Part shown: piece by piece, positions 22,128 through 31,028 of the stretch
Position numbering within the stretch: position 1 is the stretch's first letter
How the letters are laid out: each line of letters begins with the position of its first letter
Source of the DNA: Mycoplasma sp. CAG:776
GTDB taxonomy: Bacteria; Bacillota_I; Bacilli_A; RF39; UBA660
Assembly: GCA_000438195.1 (NCBI GenBank)
Contig: FR903077.1
Location: 5,720-69,719, forward strand
Length of the DNA stretch: 64,000 nucleotides
Direction: 5' to 3'
The notes under the pieces: generated by a model
Seen by the model: only the letters and a program-made list of their open reading frames with translations
Database searches by the model: none
Told to the model about the DNA's origin: nothing
Program-made: the position numbers and the translations under genes

Positions 22128-23815
22128 ATAAAGAAGAATTTTTAAATAAATTAAGAAAAGAATTAAATATTTTAGAAGATAAAGAAGTAGAAGATATAAT
22201 AAGTGAATATGAGGGCTACATAGAAGAAAAAGTAAATAGAGGTTTAACGGAAGAAGAAGCAGTAAAAGAACTTGGAGACATAAATGAGATAGTAAATGAT
22301 TTACTAGCAGCTTATAAAGTAAAGCAAAAAGATACAAATGTTTTAAATCGTTTTATAAATAAAGTTTCCCAAGGCTTTGATTATATTTTAAATGAATTGA
22401 GTCATAAAAGTGGAAAAGAAATATTAAAATTTGTAATTGAAATAGCGCTAATTGTTTTAATCATTGTCATTTTAAAAATTCCATTCTTATTATTAAAAGA
22501 TTTAGGCTGGAATATATTTGGTGATTTGGGAGCGCCGATATCTTCAATTTTCTATGGAATTTGGTCCTTTATAGTTGAACTCACTTACCTTATTTTAGCC
22601 GTAATTTTATTTATAAAAATAATAGAAAAAAGATATTTTCAAGGTTTTTCAGAAAAAATTATTGCCAATGCTGAAGAAGAATTTGAAAAAAAAGAAAAAA
22701 ATGAAGAAGAACCAAAAAAGAAACTAGAGAAGAAAAAAGAAAGAAATGGCAAAGAAGAAAAAACAGAAAATAAACTTATAATCAATCCAAAGAAAAAAGG
22801 AATAACTGATATGATAGTAAATATTTGTATTGGTTTCTTAAAACTTATTGTTATCATGTGTTTATTAGGTGTAATATGTTATTTAATAGCAATTGTTTGT
22901 GCTTTAGGATTAGGAATTTATTTATTAATTAAAGGCGTAACTTATTTTGGAATCTTTATTTTATTAGTAGCATTATTTCAAGGTGGATTTTTACTATTAG
23001 AATTAGGAGTAGATTTTGTTTTTAATAAAAAGATAAAGGCAAAACATATTTTAGTTGAAGTAATAGTAGTAGTTATTTTAACTGGAACAGGACTTGCACT
23101 AAGTACAGTTGAAATTGCTAATACCGAAATTATATATGATAGTGTTTATGAAGAAACTAAAACAGTAACCAAAGAAATAGAAATGAGTGATGATTTAGTT
23201 TTATATGGCAAATATAACATTATTATTGATAATACTTTAGAAGATACTATTAAAATTGAATATGTATATCCAGATATAGAAGAAGCAGAAGTAAAAATAG
23301 CTTTGCGAAATTATAATAATGGGTATTATCTAGACTATGAAGTTTCTAATCTTAAATGGAATAAAAAATATTTAAATAAAATTATTAATAATTTAAAAGA
23401 AAAGAAAATATATGTAGATAATTTTGATATTGAAAAAAATATTTATTTATCAGAAGAAAATAAAAAAGAATTATTAGAAAATAAAGAAAATAATCAAAAT
23501 ATTCCTAGTGTAATTTATGAATTTACAAATACCTATAATGTCTTAAATATTGAAGAAAGTAATGACTATGATTATCTATATTTGACAATAAGAAAATTCC
23601 AATTTGAAGAAGTAACTACTGTAAAAGTGCCAAGAGCATTAGCACAAAATGTAGAGGAAAACCAAGCTTACGAATTTACATTTAAGTATAATTATCCCGA
23701 AGTAGAATTAATAGAAGGGTCAGATGAAGAAATATTTGAAAAGTGTAAGCTTATTTCGATTAATTTAACTACGAAAGTAGGTTTAGAACAAGTTCAAGAA
23801 TCTCCTGTTCCATAA
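22124..23815 (+). CDS. DUF1700 (HAAS) membrane protein, partner of PadR
   Basis: 563 residues. The N-terminal HAAS domain (about 1-70) has the typical NKEEFLNKLRKEL, EDIISEYEGYI and GLTEEEAVKELGD; this helical unit is known to pair with PadR-like regulators. Several membrane helices follow (about 105-190 and 230-325), interrupted by a lysine/glutamate-rich loop (185-225). A C-terminal extracellular region (about 345-560) resembles DUF4097-type beta repeats. ATGA overlap with padR indicates coupled translation. The likely role is envelope-stress sensing or regulation through PadR, inferred from the pairing. Confidence 0.8.
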   Translation: MNKEEFLNKLRKELNILEDKEVEDIISEYEGYIEEKVNRGLTEEEAVKELGDINEIVNDLLAAYKVKQKDTNVLNRFINKVSQGFDYILNELSHKSGKEILKFVIEIALIVLIIVILKIPFLLLKDLGWNIFGDLGAPISSIFYGIWSFIVELTYLILAVILFIKIIEKRYFQGFSEKIIANAEEEFEKKEKNEEEPKKKLEKKKERNGKEEKTENKLIINPKKKGITDMIVNICIGFLKLIVIMCLLGVICYLIAIVCALGLGIYLLIKGVTYFGIFILLVALFQGGFLLLELGVDFVFNKKIKAKHILVEVIVVVILTGTGLALSTVEIANTEIIYDSVYEETKTVTKEIEMSDDLVLYGKYNIIIDNTLEDTIKIEYVYPDIEEAEVKIALRNYNNGYYLDYEVSNLKWNKKYLNKIINNLKEKKIYVDNFDIEKNIYLSEENKKELLENKENNQNIPSVIYEFTNTYNVLNIEESNDYDYLYLTIRKFQFEEVTTVKVPRALAQNVEENQAYEFTFKYNYPEVELIEGSDEEIFEKCKLISINLTTKVGLEQVQESPVP

Positions 23816-23891
23816 ACCAAATGTAAAGAAAAGAAAATAAACATAGCTTTTTTATAAATAATTTGCTAATCTTATATTGGAGGGAAGTAAA

Positions 23892-24272
23892 ATGAACAGA
23901 AAATTTTTATTATGTCGTCGTTGTGGAAATTTAATTGAATTAATTAATGATAGTGGTGTAACACCAATTTGCTGTGGAATAGATATGGTATTACTAACAG
24001 CTAATAGTACAGAAGCCGCAACCGAAAAACATATACCAGTAATTGAAAAAGAGGGAACCACAGTAAAAATAACAATAGGAGAAACACTACACCCTATGGA
24101 AGAATCCCATTATATTGAATGGATTTATTTAGAGACAAATATGGGAATAAAACGAGTAAATTTAAAACCAGGAGAAGAACCTATTGCTTATTTTGCCCTT
24201 TTAGAAAATGAAAAAATTATAAAAGCTTATTCTTATTGTAATTTACATGGATTATGGGTGAAAGAAATTTAA
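23892..24272 (+). CDS. dfx: Desulfoferrodoxin (superoxide reductase)
   Basis: 126 residues from the ATG at 23892, which has GGAGG 9 bp upstream. The N-terminal desulforedoxin-like domain has CRRCG and CC(G) for the FeS4 centre. The C-terminal domain has EKHIPVI, HPMEESHYIEW and YCNLHGLW, giving the four histidines and one cysteine of the catalytic iron. It reduces superoxide to hydrogen peroxide without making oxygen, the typical defence of anaerobes. Single gene with its own terminator. Confidence 0.95.
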   Translation: MNRKFLLCRRCGNLIELINDSGVTPICCGIDMVLLTANSTEAATEKHIPVIEKEGTTVKITIGETLHPMEESHYIEWIYLETNMGIKRVNLKPGEEPIAYFALLENEKIIKAYSYCNLHGLWVKEI

Positions 24273-24297
24273 GTAAGTCTAAATAGATTTACTTTTT
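24271..24297 (+). terminator. Terminator of the desulfoferrodoxin gene
   Basis: AAGTAAGTCT (24271-24280), loop AAAT, AGATTTACTT (about 24285-24294), then T's. It begins at the stop codon. Confidence 0.75.
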
Positions 24298-24344
24298 ATT
24301 TTTAGGAAAAAATGTTATAATAAAAATAGAATAGGTGGATATTT

Positions 24345-25259
24345 ATGGAAGAAATAAGCATGCTAGAACGATATGGTGAAAATTTAACAAATAAAGAATA
24401 TGTTACAGACCCTGCAATAGGAAGAGAAAACGAAATAAAACAAGTGATTCTAACGCTTTTAACTCCTGAAAAAAGTGCTCTTTTAGTAGGTAAACCAGGA
24501 ATAGGTAAAACAGCTATCGTAGAAGGATTAGCGTACCGAATTATTAAAGGATATGTTCCTGATGTTTTATTGAATTATCAAATAATAAAGATAAACATAT
24601 CTAGTTTAATCGGAAGTACAACAAGTAGTGGTGAAACAGAAAATAGAATTGATTTATTAGTAAGAGAACTTGCCGCCAAAAAAGATACGGTTGTCTTTAT
24701 TGATGAAACACACCTTTTAGTAAATAAAGAAGGTGGAATGGATTTTGCTAATATGTTAAAAGCCGGATTAGATAGAGGAACTATTAAAATGATAGGAGCA
24801 ACTACAACAGAAGAATATGAACATTATATTTTAAGAGATCGAGCTTTTCTAAGAAGATTTAGTAAAATTGAAGTTTTAGAAGCAGACAAAGATACAACAG
24901 TACAAATATTAATGGGAACTTTACCTAAAATAGAAAAAACAACTGGAGTAAGATGTGAATATACAGATTTTATAAAAGAAAAAATTATGCGTTTTATTGT
25001 TGAAATGACGGATGAATATAAAAGAGTATATGAAATAGCTTCTCGTTATCCTGATATATGCTTAACAATTGTATCAAATGCTTTTACTTTTGCCTTATAT
25101 GATAATAAAAAAATGGTAACTTTAAAACATTTTTATAAAGCGATATGTAATGCCAGAAATATTTATGAAGATGCCAAGCTAAAAGAAATAGAAAGATTTA
25201 AAAAAGAATTTGCGGATATGATTAGAGAAGAAGGAGTAGATTTAAATGAAACAAATTAA
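24345..25259 (+). CDS. Single-ring Clp-type AAA+ ATPase (D1-like)
   Basis: 304 residues comparable to the first ATPase domain of ClpA/ClpB only. It has PAIGRENEI, Walker A GKPGIGKT (49-56), Walker B VVFIDE (Asp120, Glu121), sensor 1 GATTTEEY and the arginine-finger region RDRAFLRRF. There is no Clp N domain, no middle domain, no second ATPase ring and no IGF/ClpP loop. A TATAAT box at 24316 precedes it. It overlaps the dehydrogenase gene by 14 bp, so the two are co-expressed. A stand-alone D1-like ATPase tied to an amino-acid dehydrogenase is unusual; the substrate is unknown. Confidence 0.8.
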   Translation: MEEISMLERYGENLTNKEYVTDPAIGRENEIKQVILTLLTPEKSALLVGKPGIGKTAIVEGLAYRIIKGYVPDVLLNYQIIKINISSLIGSTTSSGETENRIDLLVRELAAKKDTVVFIDETHLLVNKEGGMDFANMLKAGLDRGTIKMIGATTTEEYEHYILRDRAFLRRFSKIEVLEADKDTTVQILMGTLPKIEKTTGVRCEYTDFIKEKIMRFIVEMTDEYKRVYEIASRYPDICLTIVSNAFTFALYDNKKMVTLKHFYKAICNARNIYEDAKLKEIERFKKEFADMIREEGVDLNETN

Positions 25260-26304
25260 AGTCTTTCAAATCGGTTGCGGGAAAATGAGCAAGTACATCA
25301 TGAAATATATTGATGATTTAGGAGCTAAAATAGTTGGGGCAGTTGATATTGATCCAGAAAAAAATGGCAAAGACATTGGCCTTATTATGGGAAAAGATCC
25401 ACATCAAATAAAAATAGAAGATGTGTCTAAATTAGATCGGCTGTTAAAAGAGACGAAACCAGATATAGCGGTGATTTCTACATTAAGTTACTTGAATGAT
25501 ATTGAAGATACAATTAGAACATGTGTTGTAAATGGTGTAAATGTTATCACAACAGCTGAAGAATGTTTTTATGCCGAAAGCTCTAATCCAACTCTCTATA
25601 AAGAATTAGATATTTTAGCTAAAGCATATAATGTAACAATAGTTGGATGTGGATATCAAGATATATTTTGGGGCAATTTAATTACAACAATAGCGGCATC
25701 TATTCATAATATAGCGAAAATAAAAGGTAGCAGCTCTTACAATGTAGAAGATTATGGCTTAGCTTTAGCGAAAGCTCATGGTGCTGGACTTTCTTTGGAA
25801 AAATTTGAAGAAGAAATAGCTTCATCAGATAATATAAGTGAAAAAGAAAGACAAAAATTAATAAATGAAAGGAAGTTTAATGCTTCATATATGTGGAATG
25901 CCGCAAGTTGGATAGCAGATAAATTAAATTTAACAACAGTAAAAATTAGTCAAAAATGTGTCCCAACAACATATGAAGAAGACATACATAGTGATACTTT
26001 AAACATGGATATCAAAAAAGGAAATGCAACAGGAATGAGTGCCATTACCACATTAGAAACCAAAGAAGGAATTATAATCGAAGCTGAATGTATTGGCAAA
26101 GTTTATAGTAAAGAAGATTTTGATAAAAATGAATGGACTATTTATGGCGAACCAAATACCACAGTAACAATTAATAAACCAGATACTGTGAGACTAACCT
26201 GTGCTGATATTGTAAATCGCATACCTGATGTTATAAATTCAAAAGCAGGTTTTCTATCAACAAGTAAATTAAAAGACCCAACCTATAAACAAGAATATAA
26301 ATAA
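25246..26304 (+). CDS. ord: 2,4-diaminopentanoate dehydrogenase-like oxidoreductase
   Basis: 352 residues with a DapB-like Rossmann N-terminus (KVFQIGCGKMSKYIMKYI). The blocks NVITTAEECFYAE, VGCGYQDIFWGNL and AHGAGLS fit 2,4-diaminopentanoate dehydrogenase of clostridial ornithine degradation, which oxidises and deaminates 2,4-diaminopentanoate to 2-amino-4-ketopentanoate with NAD(P)+. None of the other pathway genes (ornithine racemase, aminomutase, thiolase) is nearby; instead it overlaps an AAA+ ATPase gene. The true substrate could therefore differ. Confidence 0.72.
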   Translation: MKQIKVFQIGCGKMSKYIMKYIDDLGAKIVGAVDIDPEKNGKDIGLIMGKDPHQIKIEDVSKLDRLLKETKPDIAVISTLSYLNDIEDTIRTCVVNGVNVITTAEECFYAESSNPTLYKELDILAKAYNVTIVGCGYQDIFWGNLITTIAASIHNIAKIKGSSSYNVEDYGLALAKAHGAGLSLEKFEEEIASSDNISEKERQKLINERKFNASYMWNAASWIADKLNLTTVKISQKCVPTTYEEDIHSDTLNMDIKKGNATGMSAITTLETKEGIIIEAECIGKVYSKEDFDKNEWTIYGEPNTTVTINKPDTVRLTCADIVNRIPDVINSKAGFLSTSKLKDPTYKQEYK

Positions 26305-26354
26305 AAAATAATAGGAATTAAGAATGAATCATTCTGGTACCTATTATTTTTTTT
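26303..26354. terminator. Bidirectional terminator between converging genes
   Basis: AAAAAATAATAGG (26303-26315) pairs with CCTATTATTTTTTT (26340-26353). An inner AGAAT/ATTCT stem caps it. It overlaps the 3' end of the minus-strand gene. Confidence 0.85.
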
Positions 26355-28177
26355 AAATGTTCCTGTAGTTTAGGATCACAAGCATAAACATAACAACCCT
26401 TAAGACCACGAGTGAGTAAAACACGGTAAGTATTTCTAATAATAGTATCTGCAAGTTTTTCATAATATTCTTTGTCTTGCTTCATTAAAACATGTAATCC
26501 ATATAAGGATTTCTCAGTATTAGCTCTTTCTTTATAATCAGTAATAACCTTTCCGTTTTGATATTTTAAATCTGGCCCAATAATAACTCCAATATAATCA
26601 AATTCAAGCCCTTGAACATTATGAATACAACCAACTTCATTAATAGCATTTTCTCTTGTTGCAAAGGGTTCGCCATGTTTTAAATTCCAACTAGACTGGA
26701 AATCACCAATAGTAATATCCATATAGTATTGATTATCAGCCTCCTTAGCATTTCTTCTCCAACAAAAACCTGCAACTAAACGAGCGTCATTAGAAGTGTT
26801 TTTAGACTGAATTAAGTCTCTTAACTCATTAGGGGTATCTAATACTTGAAAATCAAAGTGAAATTTATAGTTTCCTCTTTTGTTATATAAAAGTGAATCA
26901 ATAAAATCTAAATAAGAATCACTACCATTACATCGAAATTGGCTTTGAAGATCCAATTCAACAATAGAAGCCTGATAGAATTTAGCAAAGTATTTAATAT
27001 TAGCAATGTTCCCGATATCTTTTAGGGTAATCATTTGTCTTTCATCAATAAAGAAAACAGATAATTTAGAAGCATGAATAATTTCTTTAATCTGGTTTTC
27101 TCCAATATTATTATGAATACCTGATTTTTCTTGAAGTCGATGTGCCTCATCTACAAGTAAAAAATCATACTTATTTTCAGGATCTTTAAAAAAATAACCA
27201 GAACTTTTAAATAATTCATGAATACTAATTTCATTATTGTGAACAAGACTGTTTTTATAAACTTTTCTTGGAGCCATATTTTTAGAAACATAAGCTCCCA
27301 TTAATCCTAATTTTAAAAGCTCACCAAGTAAATAAATAGCAACAACCGATTTACCTGTTCCAGGGCCACCTTTTACAATAATAACTCGTTTTTCGCTCAT
27401 AGCAAAAGCTTTCTTAGCTTCTTGTTTAATAATTTCAACAACTGTTTTTTGCTCATCAAGTAAAGTATATATTTTGTTATTTTGAATCATATTCTCTAAA
27501 GAATCTAGTAATTTTTTGTTTGGCTTTACTTCACTTTGATCAATTTGTTTAACAATATCTAAATGATCACCAAATATAATTGAATTCTCTATAAACAATT
27601 TTAATTGAGTAATATTTTCTTTTCCATATATAGGTGCTTTTTTATAATATTTTTTAAATTTATTAGCTAATAAAACATCATTAACTTTTAAAGAATAATT
27701 GTGTAAATAAACAATGGGTATAATTTTTACTTCATGGTTTTCTATATAATGATTATAATTTTCTAATAATTCAGCATAACATAAAACTTGATAAGATGGA
27801 TGTAAAGAGTTTTTTTCTTTATTAGAAATTAAAGTTTTTACAACAGCATCTTGGTTTTTAACATCATCCACATATTCCCATTGTTTCAATTCAAATAAAA
27901 TAATGACTGGTTTATAATTATTGTCATATCCACTAATTACTAAATCAACTCTTTTACTAGTAAGAGGGATATTAAATTCAATAGCAATACCTACATTATC
28001 AGGTAAATCATCAAGAATAGATTTCATAAATGGCAAACTATTAGCCCAAGCTTTTATTTGATTTAATTTGGTCCTTTTTCCTAATTTTTCTTTATAAGCA
28101 TCATAGACTTTATTGCTAATAATTCCCTGATTCACATATTCATCAAATTCTTTTTTTAAACACGCAAAAATAATCAC
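26318..28177 (-). CDS. DUF2075-type protein: nuclease-like N-terminus plus helicase-like ATPase
   Basis: 619 residues starting at GTG 28177, with GGGGTGAT just before it. Residues 60-100 contain a PD-(D/E)xK-like core: RVDLVISG (Asp78) and LFELKQW (Glu96, Lys98). The ATPase part has Walker A GGPGTGKS (about 270-277), Walker B FLLVDEAH (about 342-349), FIDERQM and LQSQFRC, matching the DUF2075 SF1-like family seen in mobile and defence contexts. C-terminal RVLLTRGLKG is the last helicase motif. It sits beside tRNA-His at the edge of the accessory region. Defence or DNA repair is inferred from context and family. Confidence 0.75.
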   Translation of the reverse strand: MIIFACLKKEFDEYVNQGIISNKVYDAYKEKLGKRTKLNQIKAWANSLPFMKSILDDLPDNVGIAIEFNIPLTSKRVDLVISGYDNNYKPVIILFELKQWEYVDDVKNQDAVVKTLISNKEKNSLHPSYQVLCYAELLENYNHYIENHEVKIIPIVYLHNYSLKVNDVLLANKFKKYYKKAPIYGKENITQLKLFIENSIIFGDHLDIVKQIDQSEVKPNKKLLDSLENMIQNNKIYTLLDEQKTVVEIIKQEAKKAFAMSEKRVIIVKGGPGTGKSVVAIYLLGELLKLGLMGAYVSKNMAPRKVYKNSLVHNNEISIHELFKSSGYFFKDPENKYDFLLVDEAHRLQEKSGIHNNIGENQIKEIIHASKLSVFFIDERQMITLKDIGNIANIKYFAKFYQASIVELDLQSQFRCNGSDSYLDFIDSLLYNKRGNYKFHFDFQVLDTPNELRDLIQSKNTSNDARLVAGFCWRRNAKEADNQYYMDITIGDFQSSWNLKHGEPFATRENAINEVGCIHNVQGLEFDYIGVIIGPDLKYQNGKVITDYKERANTEKSLYGLHVLMKQDKEYYEKLADTIIRNTYRVLLTRGLKGCYVYACDPKLQEHLKKIIGTRMIHS

Positions 28178-28190
28178 ATTATCACCCCTA

Positions 28191-28224
28191 TAAAAAAGCT
28201 AGTAAAAACCAAGTCTTTACTAGC
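28191..28224 (-). promoter_or_regulatory. Terminator-like hairpin in the leader of the DUF2075 gene
   Basis: Read on the minus strand, GCTAGTAAA (28224-28216) pairs with TTTACTAGC (28206-28198), followed by TTTTTT (28197-28192), 5' of the gene. A minus-strand TATACT (28240-28235) could start the RNA. An intrinsic terminator just ahead of the ribosome site suggests attenuation, or a shield against upstream transcription. Confidence 0.5.
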
Positions 28225-28324
28225 ACTTAACAAAAGTATAACATATTTTAAAAAGATTTTATAACAAATAATCAAAAATAGTTGCATTTTAGAGTAAAAT
28301 TTGATATTCTAATATTATTCAAAT

Positions 28325-28401
28325 GGCGGGATTGGTGAAGTGGTTAACACGGCAGATTGTGGCTCTGTTATGCAAGGGTTCGACTCCCTTATCTCGCCCC
28401 A
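28325..28401 (+). tRNA. tRNA-His (anticodon GTG), CCA encoded
   Basis: Acceptor GCGGGAT (28326-28332) pairs with ATCTCGC (28391-28397). The extra 5' G at -1 (28325) faces C73 (28398), the tRNA-His identity pair, and CCA is encoded (28399-28401). Anticodon loop TTGTGGC, T loop GGTTCGACTCC. It forms the left edge of the accessory region. Confidence 0.93.
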
Positions 28402-28457
28402 TTTATGAATGAACTCGAGCCCCTAATTATTAGTGGCATCGATTATAATATAAAAAG

Positions 28458-28489
28458 CCTAGTAAACTATTGTATTTACTGGTTTTTTT
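28458..28489 (+). terminator. Terminator after tRNA-His
   Basis: CCTAGTAAA (28458-28466) pairs with TTTACTGG (28475-28482) with one bulged T, then seven T's. Confidence 0.75.
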
Positions 28490-28490
28490 G

Positions 28491-28508
28491 TTCCTCTAAT
28501 TGGAGGAA
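28491..28508 (+). promoter_or_regulatory. Hairpin masking the ribosome site of the 24-residue ORF
   Basis: TTCCTC (28491-28496) pairs with GAGGAA (28503-28508), which is the Shine-Dalgarno sequence of the ATG at 28513. A similar arrangement precedes ligD at 40546. Confidence 0.45.
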
Positions 28509-28512
28509 TACA

Positions 28513-28587
28513 ATGATTGTTAATAAGAAATGTTTTCCTAGTGATTTGAAAACTAGGATTATTAAAAATGTAAAAAAAGTAAAGTAG
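28513..28587 (+). CDS. Small basic 24-residue peptide
   Basis: Strong GGAGGAA 5 bp before the ATG, product rich in Lys (MIVNKKCF ... KNVKKVK) with one cysteine. It directly precedes another small ORF (2 bp gap), suggesting an operon of an integrated element. Too short to assign; the ribosome site is the main evidence. Confidence 0.4.
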   Translation: MIVNKKCFPSDLKTRIIKNVKKVK

Positions 28588-28589
28588 AT

Positions 28590-28820
28590 ATGAGGTTCTA
28601 TGATGGTGCTGATGTTATTGCTGATAAAACTAATATTAGGTTTATTGAGCCTTATAAGATATTATTTAAAAGCAAGACAAAGACACCACAAAGATTTATG
28701 GTAGCATTAATATTTGAAAGCAAAGGAAATAAACCAACTATATTTATTAATGAAATAGCAGATTATAATAAATGTAGTTTAACTAAACTAATTAAAATAG
28801 TTAATGATAATTTAAGTTAA
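28590..28820 (+). CDS. Small protein of unknown function in the integrated element
   Basis: 76 residues, two bases after the 24-residue ORF, with a weak ribosome site. Mixed alpha/beta composition (RFMVALIFESKGNKPTIFIN), no cysteines, ending in a helix with CSLTKLIKIV. Followed 59 bp later by a serine recombinase. Small ORFs ahead of large serine recombinases often act with them, but I recognise no family. Confidence 0.5.
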   Translation: MRFYDGADVIADKTNIRFIEPYKILFKSKTKTPQRFMVALIFESKGNKPTIFINEIADYNKCSLTKLIKIVNDNLS

Positions 28821-28879
28821 ATGGAACGATTAAAACAGTAAATATTCATTTGTGCGATTATTTAAGAAGATGAATATTT

Positions 28880-30001
28880 ATGTATAACAGTTTTGAAAAA
28901 GATATGAAAAGTAATATTTGTAATTCAATTATTAAAAATGAAAAAGTAGCAATTTATTGTAGAATTAGTAGTGAAGACCAAGTAATAAACGGTCATTCGT
29001 TATCGGAACAAGAGGATAGGCTTCGTAAACTATGTGAGTATAAAGAATATGAAATCGCAGGACTTTATATTGATAAAGGCATATCTGCAAAATCAACTAA
29101 CAGACCACAATTTCAAAGAATGCTAGATGATGTTAAAAGTAGGAAGATTAATAGGATTATCGCACTGAAACTTGACCGTGTAACTAGGTCAATTAAAGAT
29201 TTAGAAGAGTTAGTTCAATTTTTAGAGGAACATAATTGTAGTTTAGAATGTGCTTATGAAGAAATTAATATATCGAATGCTAATGGTCGATTTTTTGTAA
29301 GAATGCTTACAGTATTATCACAATTAGAAATAGAAAGATGCAGTGAAAGGACTTTGATTGGACTAGATGGTGCTTTAAAACAAAAACATACTCCTGCTTG
29401 TCCTTATGGATATATGAAAGACAACAAGAAATTAATTATTAATGGTGATACTGCACCAACAATAAAAAGAATATTTAAAGAATATATTAATGGTAAATCT
29501 GCTTGTAAAATAGCAACTGAATTTACAAATAATAAAGTTGACAATAGGTCTTGGGGAAGTACTACTATTGATAAAATACTTACTAATAGAATTTATATAG
29601 GAGAATATGAAGCAAGAAAATATTCTAAATCACAAAAGCAAATTTTAATAGAAGATTTTGCACCACCTATTATTACAAGGTATATTTGGATAGAAGCACA
29701 AAAACAAAGAGAAAAAAACAGTTATAGTCACTATATAAAACATAATTATATTTTTAGGCAGAAATTAATCTGTGAGCATTGTAATAATCTATTAGTAGGG
29801 ACAAGTGGAACTGGAAAAAGTAAAGAAGTACAATTATATTATAGATGTACCAAATGTAAGAGTATTAAAAGCATAAATGAGAAAAAGATAGAAGACGTGT
29901 TTATTAATTTAGTTGATGATATATTTGATTTTTATAGTTTATTAGACAATACTTTCATTGCTTCAACCACAATTAATTTTGCTCCAAAGTGTTTTCAATA
30001 A
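28880..30001 (+). CDS. Large serine recombinase, C-terminally truncated
   Basis: Site-specific integrase/resolvase. The catalytic domain has VAIYCRISSEDQ with the nucleophilic serine (about residues 25-36), ALKLDRVTRS and LSQLEIERCSERT. The recombinase domain has YGYMKDNKK and TIDKILTNRIYIGEY, and the zinc ribbon has CEHCNNLL...CTKCKS (about 300-330). Family members run on for another 100-200 residues of coiled coil. Here the frame stops after DFYSLLDNTFI, and the last 13 codons run antisense into a primase gene. I infer a recombination junction near 29960 that removed the end; activity is doubtful. Confidence 0.85.
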   Translation: MYNSFEKDMKSNICNSIIKNEKVAIYCRISSEDQVINGHSLSEQEDRLRKLCEYKEYEIAGLYIDKGISAKSTNRPQFQRMLDDVKSRKINRIIALKLDRVTRSIKDLEELVQFLEEHNCSLECAYEEINISNANGRFFVRMLTVLSQLEIERCSERTLIGLDGALKQKHTPACPYGYMKDNKKLIINGDTAPTIKRIFKEYINGKSACKIATEFTNNKVDNRSWGSTTIDKILTNRIYIGEYEARKYSKSQKQILIEDFAPPIITRYIWIEAQKQREKNSYSHYIKHNYIFRQKLICEHCNNLLVGTSGTGKSKEVQLYYRCTKCKSIKSINEKKIEDVFINLVDDIFDFYSLLDNTFIASTTINFAPKCFQ

Positions 30002-31028
30002 ATATTTCTTCAACTTTGTCTTGCATTTCTTCTTCGAACGAAAAGTGCCAATTATTTTTCTGAAGTCTTACTAATCCCTCTAAACCCCACATAAAAATTT
30101 GATTTAATTCTTTCTTTATATGTCTATCAAAAAGATTTACTATAACTTTTCTATCTTTAGAATGAGGAATGGTCTCTAATATTAGTACTCTTCTTTTAAT
30201 TGCATTAATATCAGCAGAATTTCTAATTCTAATCATATGGTTTCCTAATGCAATAACTCTACAAAAGGCTTCAACTAATTGAGCGTCTTTATATTTCTTT
30301 TCACTTCGAACCATACCACCACTTATTAATTTTTTAAAGTTATTGCTATCACTTAAATAACCATCGCTTAATTCATCATCAAAATTAACAAGTTTATTTA
30401 TAACATTGCCTAACCCAAAACGGTCATCTAACATTCCAATTAAATCTCCACCAGTAATAGTTTCACTAAATAAATTTTGAATTGTTTTTCCTATAATTTC
30501 ACTTTTTCCATCGCCACATGAGCCAATAATAAATAGTCCTTTATGTGCTGAAGTATTTGGTATGAAGCAATATCCTAAATATTCCTGAAAAATTATAATA
30601 TCCTCTTCACTTAAAAGTTCTCTTAAAAATTTTAAAAATTTTACTGGTTCTTGATATTCTGTTAAATACTCAGCATTCATTCTTGTTGAAGTCGTTTCTT
30701 TCTTCTGAAGTTTAACGATGCCTTTTTTAACAATAATTTTATTATTTAATGTATGTATTGTATTTTTATCTATCTTATCTTTTTTATAGCATTCTCTATA
30801 AAGACTTTTTAATATACTAGAAACAACACTGTCTATTCTTATTCTTATAAAAATTTTAATAACATTGTGAATTTCACTGGCTATTTCATCAAAAGATTTG
30901 ATACCATCTTTTGTATAAAAATCATCTCCTATAAACTCTAATTCATAGAATAACTTATACAATTTGATGAACTCTGTTTCATCTATTGTATATTTGTTTT
31001 TTTCTTTGCTTTCTTCTTTTTTTTGCAC
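29973..31028 (-). CDS. D5/P4-type SF3 primase-helicase (C-terminal part, possible frameshift)
   Basis: 351 residues from a GTG at 31028. It has a D5_N-like segment (FLKFLRELLSEEDIIIFQEYLGY) and an SF3 helicase with Walker A GSCGDGKSE, Walker B NKLVNFDDEL and motif C RVIALGNHM. Such proteins replicate phage or plasmid-like elements. The GTG lies inside a run of eight A's (complement of 31017-31024). In the other frame an ORF with a proper ribosome site starts at 31080 and enters the same run. The natural start was probably 31080 with a frameshift in the run. It is inverted relative to the truncated recombinase. Confidence 0.8.
   Translation of the reverse strand: MQKKEESKEKNKYTIDETEFIKLYKLFYELEFIGDDFYTKDGIKSFDEIASEIHNVIKIFIRIRIDSVVSSILKSLYRECYKKDKIDKNTIHTLNNKIIVKKGIVKLQKKETTSTRMNAEYLTEYQEPVKFLKFLRELLSEEDIIIFQEYLGYCFIPNTSAHKGLFIIGSCGDGKSEIIGKTIQNLFSETITGGDLIGMLDDRFGLGNVINKLVNFDDELSDGYLSDSNNFKKLISGGMVRSEKKYKDAQLVEAFCRVIALGNHMIRIRNSADINAIKRRVLILETIPHSKDRKVIVNLFDRHIKKELNQIFMWGLEGLVRLQKNNWHFSFEEEMQDKVEEIFIENTLEQN

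Noticed and set aside
28357..28512. Reading frame running through tRNA-His
   Set aside because: It overlaps the tRNA; only the ATG at 28513 with its own ribosome site is credible.
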